Positions 1-8,889 of a stretch of 64,000 bases of DNA are shown in pieces. This DNA comes from Nitrospirae bacterium GWF2_44_13 (GTDB taxonomy: Bacteria; Nitrospirota; Thermodesulfovibrionia; Thermodesulfovibrionales; UBA1546). A program made the translations under genes and the position numbers. The stretch lies in the NCBI GenBank assembly GCA_001805105.1, contig MHEE01000012.1, positions 89,590 through 153,589 of the forward strand. The letters are read 5' to 3'. Numbering within the stretch: the first letter of the stretch is position 1; each line of letters starts with the position of its first letter. Under the pieces are notes generated by a model. That model was given only the letters and a program-made list of their open reading frames with translations, did not search any database and had not been told where the DNA came from.

Positions 1-1194
1 ATAAAAAGCATCGAGGGCGTAAGGGTCCTGAGGGTCATGGACAGGACATTTTCTGTGCACGAAGGAGGCAAGATTGAGATATGCAACAAGGTTCCCATAA
101 GAGACAGTAATGACCTTTCACAAGTATACACTCCTGGAGTTGCAAGGGTATGCATGGACATTCACGAAAACAAAGAGCATTTATTCCGTTATACGATAAA
201 GGGCAATTCTGTCGCAGTGGTGACCGATGGCACTGCAGTGCTCGGCCTCGGCAACATAGGGCCTGAAGCTGCAATGCCTGTCATGGAAGGCAAGTCCATG
301 ATATTCAAGGAATTTGCGGGCATTGATGCATTTCCGATTGCTTTAAAAACCAAAGATATCAATGAGATTGTAAATACGGTAAAAAACATTTCTATCCCGT
401 TTGGCGGAATAAATCTTGAGGACATATCAGCGCCAAGATGCTTTGAGGTTGAGGAGAGGCTGAGGAGAGAACTTGATATCCCTGTGATTCATGATGACCA
501 GCACGGCACTGCTGTTGTTGTGCTTGCAGCGCTTATAAATGTATCAAGGCTGCTGAAAAAAAATATAAGAAAGTTCAGTATAGTAGTTGCCGGCGCCGGC
601 GCCGCGGGTTCTGCAACCGCAAAAATACTTTCAGCTTACGGCATAAAGGACATAACAGTCTGCGACAAGCACGGCACGGTCTATACGGGAAGAAAGCATG
701 ACATGGATGTCTTCAAGAAGGCGCTTGCAAGAATAACCAATCCAAGAAAAATAAAAGGAAGCTTATCAGATGCGATGGAAGGAGCCGATGTTTTCATCGG
801 CCTTTCAGCGCCAAACATCATAACCGTTGACGACATTAAGAAAATGTCAAAAAATCCTATTGTATTTGCTCTGGCAAATCCCGAACCAGAGATAGCGCCT
901 GAGGATGCATTTCCGATAGCGCGTGTTCTTGCAACGGGGAGGTCTGATTATCCGAATCAGATAAACAACATGCTGAGTTTTCCGGGAATATTCAGGGGAC
1001 TGCTTGACGTGAGGGCAAAGGGTGTTAATGAAGAGATTAAGTTTGCAGCTGCAGAGGCAATCGCCCAGGTAATAAAGGACGACGAACTGCACGAAGACTA
1101 CATCATCCCCAGCGGATTTGACAGAAAGGTTGTATCCTCAGTCGCGCATGCGGTTGCGGAGACGGCAAGGAAAACCGGACTTGCCAGACATTAG
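1..1194 (+). CDS. NAD(P)-dependent malic enzyme, 5'-truncated by the window edge
   Basis: Decarboxylates malate to pyruvate (and CO2) with NAD(P) in the cytoplasm, linking C4 acids to pyruvate. The frame is open from base 1. Residues before the first in-window ATG (base 37) read IKSIEGVRVLRV and run straight into DRTF..H.GGKIE, as in the bacterial malic enzymes that carry an N-terminal ACT-like extension, so the true start lies before the window. Visible motifs: YTPGVA, VTDGTAVLGLGNIG, the metal-binding region around HDDQHGTAVV, the dinucleotide-binding AGAGAAG, and FALANPEPEI near the C-terminus. The domain order malic/NAD-binding is complete. It is convergent with metF, 25 bp away. Family call is secure; the coenzyme preference is not decidable by eye. 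Confidence 0.93.
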   Translation: MKSIEGVRVLRVMDRTFSVHEGGKIEICNKVPIRDSNDLSQVYTPGVARVCMDIHENKEHLFRYTIKGNSVAVVTDGTAVLGLGNIGPEAAMPVMEGKSMIFKEFAGIDAFPIALKTKDINEIVNTVKNISIPFGGINLEDISAPRCFEVEERLRRELDIPVIHDDQHGTAVVVLAALINVSRLLKKNIRKFSIVVAGAGAAGSATAKILSAYGIKDITVCDKHGTVYTGRKHDMDVFKKALARITNPRKIKGSLSDAMEGADVFIGLSAPNIITVDDIKKMSKNPIVFALANPEPEIAPEDAFPIARVLATGRSDYPNQINNMLSFPGIFRGLLDVRAKGVNEEIKFAAAEAIAQVIKDDELHEDYIIPSGFDRKVVSSVAHAVAETARKTGLARH

Positions 1195-1199
1195 AAACT

Positions 1200-1223
1200 T
1201 TAGTTTTTCTTAATAAAAACTAA
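1200..1223. terminator. Possible bidirectional AT-rich terminator hairpin
   Basis: A 9-bp perfect inverted repeat, TTAGTTTTT at 1200-1208 and AAAAACTAA at 1215-1223, separated by 6 nt, lies between the convergent malic enzyme and metF genes and overlaps the metF stop codon. Each strand ends in a U-rich stem. The stem has little GC, so its strength is doubtful. Confidence 0.35.
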
Positions 1224-2101
1224 GGCAGCCCTGCCCTCTCCATTATCTCAGGCACTTTGTCTTCCATGCCGATTGCCATTATATGAACGCCATCGCATAT
1301 CTTTTCTTCCTTCAACTGTTTTATATGCCTTGCCGTGATGTTCATGCCTGTGTCAAGCGCTTTTTCTTTGCCTGCCGCCTTAAGTTCATCAATCAACACT
1401 TGCGGAACCCTGATTCCGGGAACATTGTTATTAAGGAAGTTCGCCATGCCCGCAGATTTCAGGACAACAAAACCCGCAAGAATTTTCACGGGGAATTTTC
1501 TTGCGTGTTTCATAAAATCTTTAAACTTCTCAATATCGTATATCGCCTGTGTCTGGAAAAACTTTGCGCCTGCCCGTATTTTCTTTTCGAACTTTATCAA
1601 TTGCGGTTCAATCGGGTTTGCTTCAGGCGTCACAACAGCGCCCTGAAAGAAATCAGTTGAACCCTTGAGCTCATTGCCTGACATATCCTTTCCGTTATTC
1701 AAGCCGTCAACAATCTTAAGAAGCTGGACTGATTCAACGTCATAAACTGGCTTTGCGCCTTTATGGTCTCCTGCAGAGACATGGTCTCCTGTCATGCAGA
1801 GCACATTCTTTATGCCGAGAATGCTTGCGCCAAGGAGGTCTGATTGAAGCCCTATCCTGTTCCTGTCGCGGCAAGTCATCTGGAATATCGGCTCAAGCCC
1901 ATGTTCCATCGCAGTCCTGGATACAGCCATTGAACATATACGCATAACAGCGGACTGGTTGTCAGTTACATTAACAGCATCCACCTTGCCCTTTAAAATC
2001 TCCATGTGGTGGAGCATCTCTTTGATGTCAGTGCCTTTGGGCGGGCCTACCTCTGCCGTTACAACGAATTTTCCTGAATTCAATATATCTTTAAAGCTCA
2101 T
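1220..2101 (-). CDS. metF: Methylenetetrahydrofolate reductase, catalytic subunit
   Basis: Reduces 5,10-methylene-THF to 5-methyl-THF, feeding methionine synthesis or the methyl branch of the Wood-Ljungdahl pathway. The 293-residue protein begins FVVTAEVGPPKGTD, the E-x-x-PP-(R/K)-G start of the MTHFR TIM barrel. It continues with VDAVNVTDNQSA, the barrel strand FQMTCRDRNRIGLQSDLLGA and NVLCMTGDH, all characteristic of the family. It is translationally coupled to metV by a 4-bp ATGA overlap. The length suits the short form that works with a separate MetV zinc protein. That the pair serves acetyl-CoA metabolism is inferred from the MetV neighbour, not shown here. Confidence 0.92.
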   Translation of the reverse strand: MSFKDILNSGKFVVTAEVGPPKGTDIKEMLHHMEILKGKVDAVNVTDNQSAVMRICSMAVSRTAMEHGLEPIFQMTCRDRNRIGLQSDLLGASILGIKNVLCMTGDHVSAGDHKGAKPVYDVESVQLLKIVDGLNNGKDMSGNELKGSTDFFQGAVVTPEANPIEPQLIKFEKKIRAGAKFFQTQAIYDIEKFKDFMKHARKFPVKILAGFVVLKSAGMANFLNNNVPGIRVPQVLIDELKAAGKEKALDTGMNITARHIKQLKEEKICDGVHIMAIGMEDKVPEIMERAGLP

Positions 2102-2763
2102 TTCTTTTTCTCCTCCCTCGCTGTAAGCGCCCTTGGCTTCTGCGATGCTGACCAGTCTTTTGCCTCTATTGTGACCTCACAGAATTCCTGAAGCTTGTCA
2201 AGCTTCTTCATCCTCTCGTATATCCTTACCCATGCGCATTTAATGTCAGGGCTTATTTCACAATAGCCGTCCTTGCATCCACCGCATGGCCCGTTCAAGA
2301 GTCCCTTCGGACATGCTGTAATTGGACATATACCGCCTGTTTTGTCAAGAATACATTTTCCGCACAATGAACACCTCTCATCAAAGAACTGAAGCCTTGT
2401 CATATTCCCGAGGAAAAGGCTGTCATTCGCAGGGAAAACAGCTTTGTCCTCATATAAATCTACCGCAGTCTGCGTGCCTGCGCCGCATGACATGACAATA
2501 ATGCAGTCTGTCTTATCCATCGCCTCTTTGAACGGCTTTAACTCCACTTTTGTGCCGAGCACCTGACAGCCTGTCTTTGCGACAAAAGTTCCTGCCACGG
2601 CCTTTCCTTCTGCCTCAAGCGCTTCTTTCATAGCCTTAAGCTCAGGTTCCCCTCCGGTTCCGCACAGTGTTGCGCACTCAGAGCATCCGAGCAGGAAAAA
2701 ACTCCTGTAGTTTTTTACGTTTTCCATCAGATCTTTTAAATCCCGCTTCTTTGTTATAATCAT
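2098..2763 (-). CDS. metV: MetV-type zinc/iron-sulfur partner of methylenetetrahydrofolate reductase
   Basis: Small partner of MetF, known from acetogens and other bacteria with a Wood-Ljungdahl methyl branch, where it binds MetF and is needed for activity. The protein has an N-terminal Rossmann-like half with CSECATLCGTGGEPE. A cysteine-rich C-terminal half holds CSLCGKC, GGICPITACPKGLLNGPCGGC and a further C.I..DIKCAW, the MTHFR C-terminal (MTHFR_C) signature. The frame is open up to 2832, but the ATG at 2763 is preferred: a GGAGG lies directly upstream, and the upstream residues are encoded by a repeat. The start MIITKKRDL also matches the family. Stop overlaps metF start. Confidence 0.88.
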   Translation of the reverse strand: MIITKKRDLKDLMENVKNYRSFFLLGCSECATLCGTGGEPELKAMKEALEAEGKAVAGTFVAKTGCQVLGTKVELKPFKEAMDKTDCIIVMSCGAGTQTAVDLYEDKAVFPANDSLFLGNMTRLQFFDERCSLCGKCILDKTGGICPITACPKGLLNGPCGGCKDGYCEISPDIKCAWVRIYERMKKLDKLQEFCEVTIEAKDWSASQKPRALTAREEKKK

Positions 2764-2781
2764 TCTTCCTCCACGGTGGCT

Positions 2782-2842
2782 GTGAATAGTGACAGTGAAT
2801 AGTGACGGTATAGAAACACTAACCCCTAACACTGTTTACTGT
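2782..2842. repeat. Heptad-type inverted tandem repeat element upstream of metV
   Basis: The left arm has AGTG cores at 2788, 2794 and 2801 (13-bp unit, alternating 6/7 spacing, GTGAATA/GTGACA words). The right arm (about 2814-2842) carries the same kind of words on the opposite strand (on minus: ACAGTAA, ACAGTGT, TAGGGGT, TAGTGTT). The element lies just upstream of metV. Compare the element at 45725-45782, which uses the same 13-bp periodicity. Confidence 0.6.
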
Positions 2843-2898
2843 CTTTATTATTATAACGGGAATTTCAGGCAAAAATAAATAATTTTCTGCAGGATCTT

Positions 2899-4128
2899 CT
2901 ACTCGTATCTTAACGCATCTATGGGGTCAAGCAGAGAAGCCTTGTATGCAGGATAAAAACCAAAAAATATTCCGACTAATCCTGAAAAACAGAACGCAAG
3001 CACAACATAAAACGGAGATATGATTGTGGGCCACTCCGCAAAAGCAGAGAGCATCTTGGAGCCCCCTACGCCAAGAATAATCCCTATAATGCCTCCTATT
3101 AATGACAGTGTGAGCGCCTCAATAATAAACTGAAGCCTTATATCCCATGTCCTTGCGCCCACAGCCATCCTTATCCCTATCTCCCTTGTCCTTTCTGTAA
3201 CCGAGACCAGCATGATGTTCATAATCCCGATTCCTCCTACGAGAAGAGAAACCGATGCAATGGCGCCAAGCAACAGTGCCATTACCTTTGAGGATTGTTC
3301 CTGTGTCTGCATTATCTGCGTAAGATTCCTGACGGTAAAATCGTTTTCCTGCTTCGGCCCTATGCGGTGCCTCTGCCTGAGCAATTCATTTATCTGTTTT
3401 TCGGCAACGGCAAGGTCTTCAGTACTCTTTGCCTTAACATGAATTATTCTGACCATACCCGGAAAAGGAGTTCCAAAGAGCTGTCTCTGGACCGCTGTGA
3501 TAGGGACCAATATGGTATCGTCCTGATCCTGCCCTGTAAGAGACTGCCCTTTAGGCGCAAGCGCACCGATTACAGTAAACGGAACCTTCTTTATCCGCAC
3601 AACCTGGCCTATCGGATCGATATTGCCAAAAAGGTTGTCCACAACAGTCCGCCCCAGTAAACATACCTTTGCTCCGCTCTTGACCTCCTGCTCTGTAAAC
3701 ACTCTGCCCGAAGCAAGCTGCCATTCCCTTACATTCAAAAAGTTCGGTGTCGTGCCCTTTATGCCTGTTGACCAGTTCTGGTTACCGTAAACAACCTGCG
3801 CAACTCCGCCATGGTCAGGCGCAACATTAGCAACTGCAGGGCACTCCCTGAGAATAGCCTCTGTATCACCCATAGTCAGTGTGGGCTGGGTGCCTGCGCC
3901 CATTCTCACCCCTCCTGTCGTAGTTGAGCCGGGCAGTATTATAAGAAGGTTGCTTCCTATGCTTGCTATCTGGTCTGCTATTTTCTGGCTTGCGCCTTTG
4001 CCTACGGCAAGCATCGCAATCACAGCGCCGACTCCGATAACAATGCCAAGCATTGTAAGGGCTGAACGCATCTTGTTCACCCTTAATGCCCTGAATGATA
4101 TTTTGAAAGTTGAAGGTATATTAATCAT
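2899..4128 (-). CDS. MacB-type ABC transporter permease
   Basis: Inner-membrane permease of a tripartite MacAB-TolC-like exporter. The 409-residue protein has the MacB_PCD plus FtsX layout: one TM segment near residues 20-45 (MRSALTMLGIVIGVGAVIAML), a large periplasmic domain of about 220 residues, then three TM segments in the last third starting at VMALLLGAIASVSLLVGGIGIMNIMLV, followed by the TEREIGIR-like cytoplasmic loop (SVTERTREIGIRMAVGAR). Unlike E. coli MacB, the ATPase is a separate gene, 14 bp upstream. It is the last gene of the long efflux run. Substrate unknown; MacB relatives export macrolides, peptides, siderophores or lipoprotein-like cargo. Confidence 0.9.
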   Translation of the reverse strand: MINIPSTFKISFRALRVNKMRSALTMLGIVIGVGAVIAMLAVGKGASQKIADQIASIGSNLLIILPGSTTTGGVRMGAGTQPTLTMGDTEAILRECPAVANVAPDHGGVAQVVYGNQNWSTGIKGTTPNFLNVREWQLASGRVFTEQEVKSGAKVCLLGRTVVDNLFGNIDPIGQVVRIKKVPFTVIGALAPKGQSLTGQDQDDTILVPITAVQRQLFGTPFPGMVRIIHVKAKSTEDLAVAEKQINELLRQRHRIGPKQENDFTVRNLTQIMQTQEQSSKVMALLLGAIASVSLLVGGIGIMNIMLVSVTERTREIGIRMAVGARTWDIRLQFIIEALTLSLIGGIIGIILGVGGSKMLSAFAEWPTIISPFYVVLAFCFSGLVGIFFGFYPAYKASLLDPIDALRYE

Positions 4129-4142
4129 GGTCTTATCCGCTC

Positions 4143-4829
4143 TTACGAGTTTGCCTCATCAGTCACAATACAGCCGTCGCGGAATTTTATTATCCGCCTG
4201 CTGTATTCCGCTATATCAGGCTCGTGTGTTATGAGTATTATTGTGATATTTGATTCAGCGTTCAGCTTTGTGAAAAGCTGCATTATCTCAGCGCTTGTCT
4301 TTGTGTCAAGATTGCCTGTCGGCTCGTCTGCAAGTATTATAGGCGCATTATTAACAAGCGCCCTCGCAACAGCTACCCTCTGCTGCTGGCCTCCGGAAAG
4401 TTGATTGGGGAAATGATGCTCCCTTCCCTCCAGGCCGACGCTTTTAAGGGCAGATATTGCCTTCTGTCTTCTTTCTTTTGCTGTGACTCCGTTATAAAGC
4501 ATGGGAAGCTCAACATTCTCAAGAGCGGACGTCCTTGAAAGAAGATTGAATCCCTGAAAAACAAAACCTATTTTTTTGTTTCTTATGGCGGCAAGTTCAT
4601 CCCTTCCGAGACTGCCGACATCGGTGCCTTCAAGAAGATACCTGCCGCTTGTAGGCTTGTCAAGGCATCCAAGAATATTCATAAAAGTAGATTTACCGGA
4701 ACCCGAAGGCCCCATTATCGCTATGAATTCTCCATTTTCAATGCTGAACGAAACTGCGCAGAGCGCCTTGACCGAAACATCGCCAAGCTGATAGACCTTG
4801 GTGATCTGCTGCACATCAATGAGCGGCAT
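4143..4829 (-). CDS. MacB/LolD-type ABC transporter ATPase
   Basis: ATP-hydrolysing subunit for the permease that follows it. The 228-residue protein has Walker A GPSGSGKS at about residue 40, the Q-loop FVFQGFNLL, the ABC signature LSGGQQQRVAVARAL, Walker B IILADEPTGNLD and the switch histidine in ITHEPD. The DEPTGNLD form and length are typical of the MacB/LolD/FtsE group. Its start lies just after the macA-like stop (1 bp apart), so the three genes form one transcription and assembly unit. The separation from the permease makes this a split MacB. Confidence 0.92.
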   Translation of the reverse strand: MPLIDVQQITKVYQLGDVSVKALCAVSFSIENGEFIAIMGPSGSGKSTFMNILGCLDKPTSGRYLLEGTDVGSLGRDELAAIRNKKIGFVFQGFNLLSRTSALENVELPMLYNGVTAKERRQKAISALKSVGLEGREHHFPNQLSGGQQQRVAVARALVNNAPIILADEPTGNLDTKTSAEIMQLFTKLNAESNITIILITHEPDIAEYSRRIIKFRDGCIVTDEANS

Positions 4830-4830
4830 A

Positions 4831-6012
4831 TCAGAACATCCTCGGAGTAGTCCCTGACTTTTGTTTTGCCTTTGCCAAGGATTCTACTATCACTTCCTGG
4901 CCTGCTCTTATTTCGCCTGAGATTAGTTCGGTATAACTTCCGTCACTCACACTCGTAGATACAGGCAGACGTTTCGGTTTTCCATTTTCAAGTATCCAGA
5001 CGCTTGCGCCTTTTTGCCCCGGCCCTTTTTGTTGAGCCTTTTTGTTTTTGTCTTTATCCTTATCAGGCATTGTGAATCTCAATGCAGCATTAGGTATCCT
5101 GAGGATGTCTTTCTTTGCCGATATAATTATAGAAACATTTGCCGTCATGCCGGGCTTTAGTTTAAGTTCCGGATTGCCGACCAGAATTACCGCATCATAC
5201 GTAACAACATTCTGTACGTTTATAGGAGCATTCCTGACCTGCGATACCTTACCTTTAAAAATAACACCGGTATAAGCGTCAACATTGAACTCAACGTCCT
5301 GCCCTTGCTTTACCTTGCCTATGTCAGCCTCAGCCACATTCGTATCTATCTGCATTTTTGTGAGGTCCTGCGCAATAGTGAAAAGAGTCGGTGTCTGGAA
5401 ACTTGCGGCAACGGTCTGCCCGACATCCACATTCCTTGAAACAACGATGCCGTTAACAGGCGAAATAATTCTTGTATATCTGAGATTGGTCTCCGCAACC
5501 TTTAATGATGCCTCTGACTGCGCAACCTGAGCCTTTGACGCATTTATCTGAGCTTTTGACGTTTCATAATTTGTCTCTGCTGTGTCAACCTCGCTTCTGG
5601 CAATGAGATCCTTTGAGAAAAGCGCTTTATTCCTCTCCATGGTCCTCTTTGCATCAATAAAAGAGGCATCGGCCTTCTCCAGATTTGCCTTGGCGGAAAG
5701 CAGATTTGCCCTTGCCTGCTCAACCTGAGCCTCAAATATTGCAGGGTCAATCTGCGCTATAAGCTGTCCCTTCTTAACAGGCGAATTGAAATCAGCATAA
5801 ATAGTCTTTATTGTCCCTGAGACCTGAGTGCCGACAAGAACGGTGGTCACCGCATTTACATTCCCTGAAGCAGTAACCGTCTCAACTATATCACCCCTGC
5901 TGATTTTTTCGGTTCTGAAGTTTAATCCGTTCTCTTTCTTCCTGAATGCAAAAAAGACAACAATGCCGAGCACAATAACAATTGCGATGCCGATAAGAAT
6001 CTTCTTCATCAT
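4831..6012 (-). CDS. MacA-type periplasmic adaptor (HlyD/RND-MFP family)
   Basis: Membrane-fusion protein that bridges the inner-membrane ABC pump to a TolC-type channel. The 393-residue protein has an N-terminal membrane anchor (KILIGIAIVIVLGIVVFFAF) and a lipoyl half-motif VGTQVSGTIKTIYADFNSPVKKGQLIAQIDP. A long alpha-hairpin rich in Ala, Gln and Lys follows (about residues 95-165), then the second lipoyl half SPVNGIVVSRNVDVGQTV, a beta-barrel and a membrane-proximal domain. It overlaps the stop of the preceding tolC-like gene by 4 bp and is followed at once by the ATPase gene. A Lys/Asp-rich insertion (MPDKDKDKNKKAQQKG) lies before the last domain. Confidence 0.9.
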   Translation of the reverse strand: MMKKILIGIAIVIVLGIVVFFAFRKKENGLNFRTEKISRGDIVETVTASGNVNAVTTVLVGTQVSGTIKTIYADFNSPVKKGQLIAQIDPAIFEAQVEQARANLLSAKANLEKADASFIDAKRTMERNKALFSKDLIARSEVDTAETNYETSKAQINASKAQVAQSEASLKVAETNLRYTRIISPVNGIVVSRNVDVGQTVAASFQTPTLFTIAQDLTKMQIDTNVAEADIGKVKQGQDVEFNVDAYTGVIFKGKVSQVRNAPINVQNVVTYDAVILVGNPELKLKPGMTANVSIIISAKKDILRIPNAALRFTMPDKDKDKNKKAQQKGPGQKGASVWILENGKPKRLPVSTSVSDGSYTELISGEIRAGQEVIVESLAKAKQKSGTTPRMF

Positions 6013-7286
6013 CTAACCCCCATTGCCTTCTCAAGATTTGCAATTGCAACATTGTAGTCCGAGAGAGCCTGAATATGCGATGTCTTTGCATTGCTGTATA
6101 CAATCTGAGAGTCCGTAACTTCCACGGGATTCCCCAGTCCTGCTGCGTATCTGCCGTTTGCAAGCTCAAGGTTTTCCTGTGCCTGCTTTACAATAAGCTG
6201 CGCGGTAGAAATCCTCTCCTCAGCCTCCCGCAGATTAAGATATGCCTGCTGAACTTCAAGAAGGACACCCTGCCTGAATGATTCCTCCTGCGCCTTAAGC
6301 ACATTCAGCTTCGCCCTTGCCTCCTGCACCTGATGGTCGGTCAGGTAGCCGCTGAATATCGGTATCGTAATGGTCACGCCAACATTCCAGCCATCCTGCA
6401 GCGGAAGTTTTTCACCTGACCAGTCATAACCGGCATTGCCTGCCAGTGTAGGATAGTATCCCTTTTTCGCAAGGTCTATGGAGGACTCTGCAGCAGACTT
6501 CTTTGTAATTACTGACTTAAGGTCCGGCCTGTTCTCGTATGCCTTATCAATCGCATCCTTAAGAGTCATGTTGTACTTCTGATATAAAAGGACATCTTCA
6601 ATCGTGTATTCAGGAGCATTAGGCATGCCCATCGCATTGTCAAGAACAACCCTTGTTATCCTCAGGGCATTTTCCGCCTTTATAAGATTAAGCTTTGCAT
6701 TGCTCAAATCAACTTCCGCCTTTGTCACATCAAATTTCGGTTTTGTGCCGGCTTCATAGAACCCCTTTGCCTGCTGAAGGTGCTGTTCAAACTGTTTAAC
6801 GGTTTCCAAGGCAACCTCCCTGTTCTGTTTTGCCTGTAGAAATCCGTAATACGCCTGTTTAACATTTAAGACTACTCTTTCTTTTATATTCCTGAGGTCA
6901 GAATTTGTTGATTCGCGGTTCAGCGTCTGAATTTCCACTTGGGTTGCGGTCTTTCCAAAATCAAAGATGTTCTGTGTAAGCGTTGCGCTGCTCTTATATT
7001 CGTCAAGGGAACTATTTGAGGTCTTGGAAACAGGCGAATACTTTTTATAGCCTGACGACAGGTCTACCTGAGGATAATAATTAGCCTTTGCCTGGCCGAT
7101 CCTGCTCTGATTTACCTCTACCTCACCCGCAGCGGCAACTATATCAGGGTGTTTTTGCAGGGCGATTTCAACACACCTTTTTAGATTGAGAATTTCGCTC
7201 GTTTTTATGGCCTCCTCAGCCCCTGCGCTGTAAGGAAGAACTAACAGAAGCCCTGATAATATCGGGGTTAAAACAACTCTTCTCAT
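6009..7286 (-). CDS. TolC-family outer membrane efflux protein (second copy)
   Basis: Outer-membrane channel expected to pair with the MacAB-like and/or EmrAB-like pumps around it. The 425-residue protein has a signal peptide (LTPILSGLLLVLPYSAGAEE), then two OEP repeats with long coiled coils. The paired TolC signatures appear as NLKRCVEIALQKHPDIVAAAGEVEVNQSRIGQAKANYYPQVDLS in abbreviated form, and again at DAIDKAYENRPDLKSV...AKKGYYPTLAGNAGYDW. It is separated from emrB by 70 bp, the widest gap in the efflux run, so a secondary promoter here is possible but I could not identify a convincing one. The last codons overlap the macA-like start. Confidence 0.9.
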   Translation of the reverse strand: MRRVVLTPILSGLLLVLPYSAGAEEAIKTSEILNLKRCVEIALQKHPDIVAAAGEVEVNQSRIGQAKANYYPQVDLSSGYKKYSPVSKTSNSSLDEYKSSATLTQNIFDFGKTATQVEIQTLNRESTNSDLRNIKERVVLNVKQAYYGFLQAKQNREVALETVKQFEQHLQQAKGFYEAGTKPKFDVTKAEVDLSNAKLNLIKAENALRITRVVLDNAMGMPNAPEYTIEDVLLYQKYNMTLKDAIDKAYENRPDLKSVITKKSAAESSIDLAKKGYYPTLAGNAGYDWSGEKLPLQDGWNVGVTITIPIFSGYLTDHQVQEARAKLNVLKAQEESFRQGVLLEVQQAYLNLREAEERISTAQLIVKQAQENLELANGRYAAGLGNPVEVTDSQIVYSNAKTSHIQALSDYNVAIANLEKAMGVR

Positions 7287-7356
7287 ATTTTACCTCCTGC
7301 CTTTCATGACTGCCGTTTCCATCTGTTTATTTTAACCCAAAAAATACATTTTTATT

Positions 7357-8889
7357 TTAATGCATGTCTCCGTGAACTAATCCTCTCTTTGCAGTTTTCA
7401 TAAATAACACCAGTGGAAGCGTGCAGATCAAAAGCACGCCCAACATATAAAAAGCGTCATTGAATGAAAGCATGGAAGCCTGCCTGAGCAATTGATTATA
7501 GATGGCGCTCAGTCCCGCATCAGCGGACTCGGACGCCGGAACACCTCTATACTGAAACAACTGGGCTGCCTTTGAAGATGCCGCCTGATAAGCAGCATCA
7601 AACGGTGTAAGATGATCTACTATTCGCACCTGATGAAACTGCGCTCGCCTTGCAATCATAGTTGTGATAAATGCAACGCCAAAGCTGCCGCCAAGATTTC
7701 TGAGGAGGTTATAGATAGCCGATGCATTTGCCATATCTTCCTTTTTCACATTTGCCATTGTCATTGTTGTAAGCGGAATAAAGAGAAAACCCATCCCGAC
7801 ACCGAGCACCACCCTCGGCCATATAATTGTATTGAAATCCGCATTAAGATTAAACAAGGACATTAAATGAGTGGAATAAGCTGCTATGATTATGCCGGAA
7901 CCGAGCAGTATCTTGGGATTCATCTTTGTCACAAGCATTCCCGCTACGGGCATAGCTATAAGAGTTGCGATTCCTCCGGGACCAAGCACCACTCCGGCAA
8001 GCGTAGCAGTATAGCCCATGAGTGTCTGGAGGAATATCGGAAGAAGCACAATACTTCCAAAGAGATTGAAAAACGCAAAGAACATCACGAGATTTCCCAT
8101 AGTGAAGGACAGGTTTTTAAATGTCTTCAGATTAACTATAGGATGCTCTGCAAAGAACTCAATTATCACAAAAAGAATGAGTGATGAAACAGATATTATC
8201 GTAAGCCATGTAATGAATCCTGATGAAAACCAGTCCTCCATCTGCCCTTTATCAAGCACTATCTGGAGGCATCCAAGTCCGATTGCAAGGAATGCAAGCC
8301 CCCAGTAATCTATCTTCATCTTCATCCCCTTCATATAAGGCGGATCAACTATAAAAAATATTACCATCAGGATTGAGACAATGCCTATGGGAATGTTGAT
8401 AAAGAATATCCAGTGCCATGACCAGTTATCAGTAATCCAGCCCCCAAGCAAAGGGCCGATAATCGGGCCAAACATTATTCCCACGCCAAATATCGCCATT
8501 GCCATGCCGTGCTGCCTCTGTGGAAATGTCTCAAGGAGTATAGACTGGGAAATGGGCTGCAGGGCGCCCCCGCCGATGCCCTGAAGGATTCTGAAAAATA
8601 CGAGGCTCTGGAGACTCCATGCAGAACCGCAAAGCAGCGAACTCAGGGTGAATAATGATATAGAAAAAATCAGATACCTCTTTCTTCCAAAAAACCTGCT
8701 GAGCCATCCTGTCATCGGTATTATTATTGCGTTAGAAACAAGATAAGAGGTTATTGTCCATGTTGATTCGTCTATGCCTGCGGAAAGGCTTCCTCGGATA
8801 TGATCAAGGGCGACATTAACAACCGAGGTGTCTATAATCTCTATAAGAGTGGGCAGCATTACTGTTAATGCAATAATCCACTTACTCAT
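7357..8889 (-). CDS. EmrB-type MFS (DHA2) multidrug transporter
   Basis: Proton-driven inner-membrane pump of the 14-TM DHA2 family. The 510-residue length, the N-terminal TM with the D-T-S-V-V-N-V-A-L motif (IEIIDTSVVNVALDHIRGSL) and loop-2/3 motif A-like GWLSRFFGRKRYLI match EmrB. Motif C-like GVGIMFGPIIGPLLGGWI and the WHWIFFINIPIG segment also match. Its start overlaps the emrA-like stop by 4 bp (ATGA), the standard EmrAB arrangement. EmrB pumps export hydrophobic weak acids and uncouplers in E. coli; the substrate here is unknown. Confidence 0.93.
   Translation of the reverse strand: MSKWIIALTVMLPTLIEIIDTSVVNVALDHIRGSLSAGIDESTWTITSYLVSNAIIIPMTGWLSRFFGRKRYLIFSISLFTLSSLLCGSAWSLQSLVFFRILQGIGGGALQPISQSILLETFPQRQHGMAMAIFGVGIMFGPIIGPLLGGWITDNWSWHWIFFINIPIGIVSILMVIFFIVDPPYMKGMKMKIDYWGLAFLAIGLGCLQIVLDKGQMEDWFSSGFITWLTIISVSSLILFVIIEFFAEHPIVNLKTFKNLSFTMGNLVMFFAFFNLFGSIVLLPIFLQTLMGYTATLAGVVLGPGGIATLIAMPVAGMLVTKMNPKILLGSGIIIAAYSTHLMSLFNLNADFNTIIWPRVVLGVGMGFLFIPLTTMTMANVKKEDMANASAIYNLLRNLGGSFGVAFITTMIARRAQFHQVRIVDHLTPFDAAYQAASSKAAQLFQYRGVPASESADAGLSAIYNQLLRQASMLSFNDAFYMLGVLLICTLPLVLFMKTAKRGLVHGDMH

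Noticed and set aside
4373-4564. Second frame within the ABC ATPase gene
   Set aside because: A shadow frame; the real frame carries Walker A, signature and Walker B motifs.
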